DNA of 64,000 nucleotides from Ruminococcus flavefaciens (GTDB taxonomy: Bacteria; Bacillota; Clostridia; Oscillospirales; Ruminococcaceae): the NCBI RefSeq assembly GCF_900108555.1, contig NZ_FNWV01000006.1, forward strand, positions 186,001 to 250,000, in the 5' to 3' direction. The notes beneath the pieces were generated by a model. That model saw only the letters and a program-made list of their open reading frames with translations. It had not been told where the DNA came from and made no database searches. This document shows positions 63,042-64,000 of the stretch, piece after piece. Within the stretch, counting starts at the first letter, position 1, and each line of letters opens with the position of its first letter. The translations under genes were made by a program, and so were the position numbers.

Positions 63042-64000
63042 ATGTATACTAAAAAAAGAGTCGTTGCAATGCTCCTTGCAGGCGGTCAGGGCAGCAGACT
63101 ATATGCACTGACCAAAAATGTTGCAAAGCCCGCAGTACCATACGGCGGCAAATATCGTCTGATAGATTTTCCACTCTCAAACTGCACAAACTCAGGTATC
63201 GATACAGTTGGTGTTCTTACGCAGTACCAGCCGCTGGTACTGAATGAATATATCGGAAGCGGTCAGCCATGGGACCTTGATAAGATGAACGGAGGCGTAC
63301 ACGTTCTCCCACCTTACGAGACTCAGGCAGGTGCTTCTTGGTATGAGGGCACAGCTAATGCTATATACCAGAATATGCGCTTTATCGAGCGTTATGATCC
63401 CGAATATGTTGTAGTTCTCGGCGGCGACCATATCTACAAGATGGATTATTCAAAAATGGTGGATTTCCACGTTGAAAACGATGCGGACTGTACTATCTCC
63501 GTAATCGATGTCCCTAAGGCTGAGGCTTCACGTTTCGGTATAATGATCTGTGACGAAAAGAAGCAGGTAACTGATTTCGTTGAAAAGCCTAAGGTGCCAA
63601 AGTCAACACTGGCTTCAATGGGCATCTATGTATTCACATGGGAGAAGCTCCGCAAATACCTTATCGAAAACGAAAACGAGGCTAACGCAAAACGCGAAAA
63701 GGGTGAGCCGTGGTCAAAGGACTTCGGAAAGGATATCATCACATCTATGCTCCGCGACAAGCAGAGACTTTTCGCTTACGAATTCGAGGGCTACTGGAAG
63801 GACGTAGGAACTCTCGATTCGCTCTGGGAAGCAAATATGGACCTTCTCAGCCCTAATGTTCCTCTTGATCTTTATGATCCAAACTGGAAGATATATTCAC
63901 GTAACAGCAATATGCCTCCGCAGTATGTGGGCGACAATGCCTGCATCGAAAACTCAATGATATCTGAGGGAAGCATTATCGACGGAACTGTCGATTTCTC
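63042..64000 (+). CDS. glgC: Glucose-1-phosphate adenylyltransferase (3' end outside window)
   Basis: 319 full codons are visible. [52 protein letters not shown] and FVEKP are GlgC motifs, and the start of the C-terminal beta-helix is reached ([15 protein letters not shown]). It makes ADP-glucose, the committed step of glycogen synthesis, beside glgB. CCAGGAGG precedes the ATG. Confidence 0.96.
   Translation, partial: MYTKKRVVAMLLAGGQGSRLYALTKNVAKPAVPYGGKYRLIDFPLSNCTNSGIDTVGVLTQYQPLVLNEYIGSGQPWDLDKMNGGVHVLPPYETQAGASWYEGTANAIYQNMRFIERYDPEYVVVLGGDHIYKMDYSKMVDFHVENDADCTISVIDVPKAEASRFGIMICDEKKQVTDFVEKPKVPKSTLASMGIYVFTWEKLRKYLIENENEANAKREKGEPWSKDFGKDIITSMLRDKQRLFAYEFEGYWKDVGTLDSLWEANMDLLSPNVPLDLYDPNWKIYSRNSNMPPQYVGDNACIENSMISEGSIIDGTVDF

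Overview
The window looks like chromosomal DNA of a fibre-degrading Ruminococcus-type bacterium (Bacillota, Oscillospiraceae, near R. flavefaciens/R. albus). This rests on the gene content (GH16 lichenase behind a poly-Thr linker, GH9 cellulase, GH3 xylosidase, SpoIIE, NAD-dependent ligase), strong AGGAGG ribosome sites, medium GC, and Thr-rich linkers in secreted proteins. No database search was run; family names are recognised from motifs.

Layout. 1-764 is the end of a secreted lichenase. 881-9622 is a plant-glycan locus: an AraC regulator divergent from a DUF4380 protein, GH3 xylosidase, xylose isomerase and a sugar ABC importer that lacks its own ATPase. 9788-14556 is housekeeping (fhs, tsaE, tsaB, rpiB, upp, an RNA methylase). 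14625-22560 holds an oxidoreductase, a divergent ligA, an AlbA_2 protein, an ECF sigma/anti-sigma pair and pta, separated by repeat-filled gaps. 23116-29305 (minus strand) is a cobalamin-riboswitch-controlled uptake operon: a wall-anchored DUF4430-like protein, a membrane protein with an architecture resembling human intrinsic factor, and ECF-type T, A and S subunits. 29502-36936 has a cupin, a CapD-type dehydratase with a guanylate-kinase-like gene, a membrane-anchored GH9 cellulase, a Gly/Thr-rich surface protein and a NUDIX hydrolase. A tRNA-Arg(CCT) lies at 37075-37148.

From 37367 to 58200 most genes are tightly packed on the plus strand: mscS, a phosphoesterase, two flavoproteins, a small conserved protein, rsmA, and then a cobalamin (cob/cbi) operon of 17 genes. 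The operon covers nearly all of the anaerobic corrin-ring and nucleotide-loop steps. Missing from the window are the cobalt chelatase, the uroporphyrinogen-III methyltransferase, the adenosyltransferase and lower-ligand synthesis. spoIIE and a glycogen operon (glgB, glgC partial) end the window.

The cell therefore seems both to make corrinoids and to scavenge them. The scavenging operon has a clear riboswitch; the synthesis operon has none that I can see. The most distinctive non-coding feature is a family of about 18 short hairpin repeats (TGTAGGGG, variable paired stem, CCTTACGATGCAAATAACA) mixed with TTAGTG-like heptads. They occur only between genes, and one copy appears to have interrupted a terminator.
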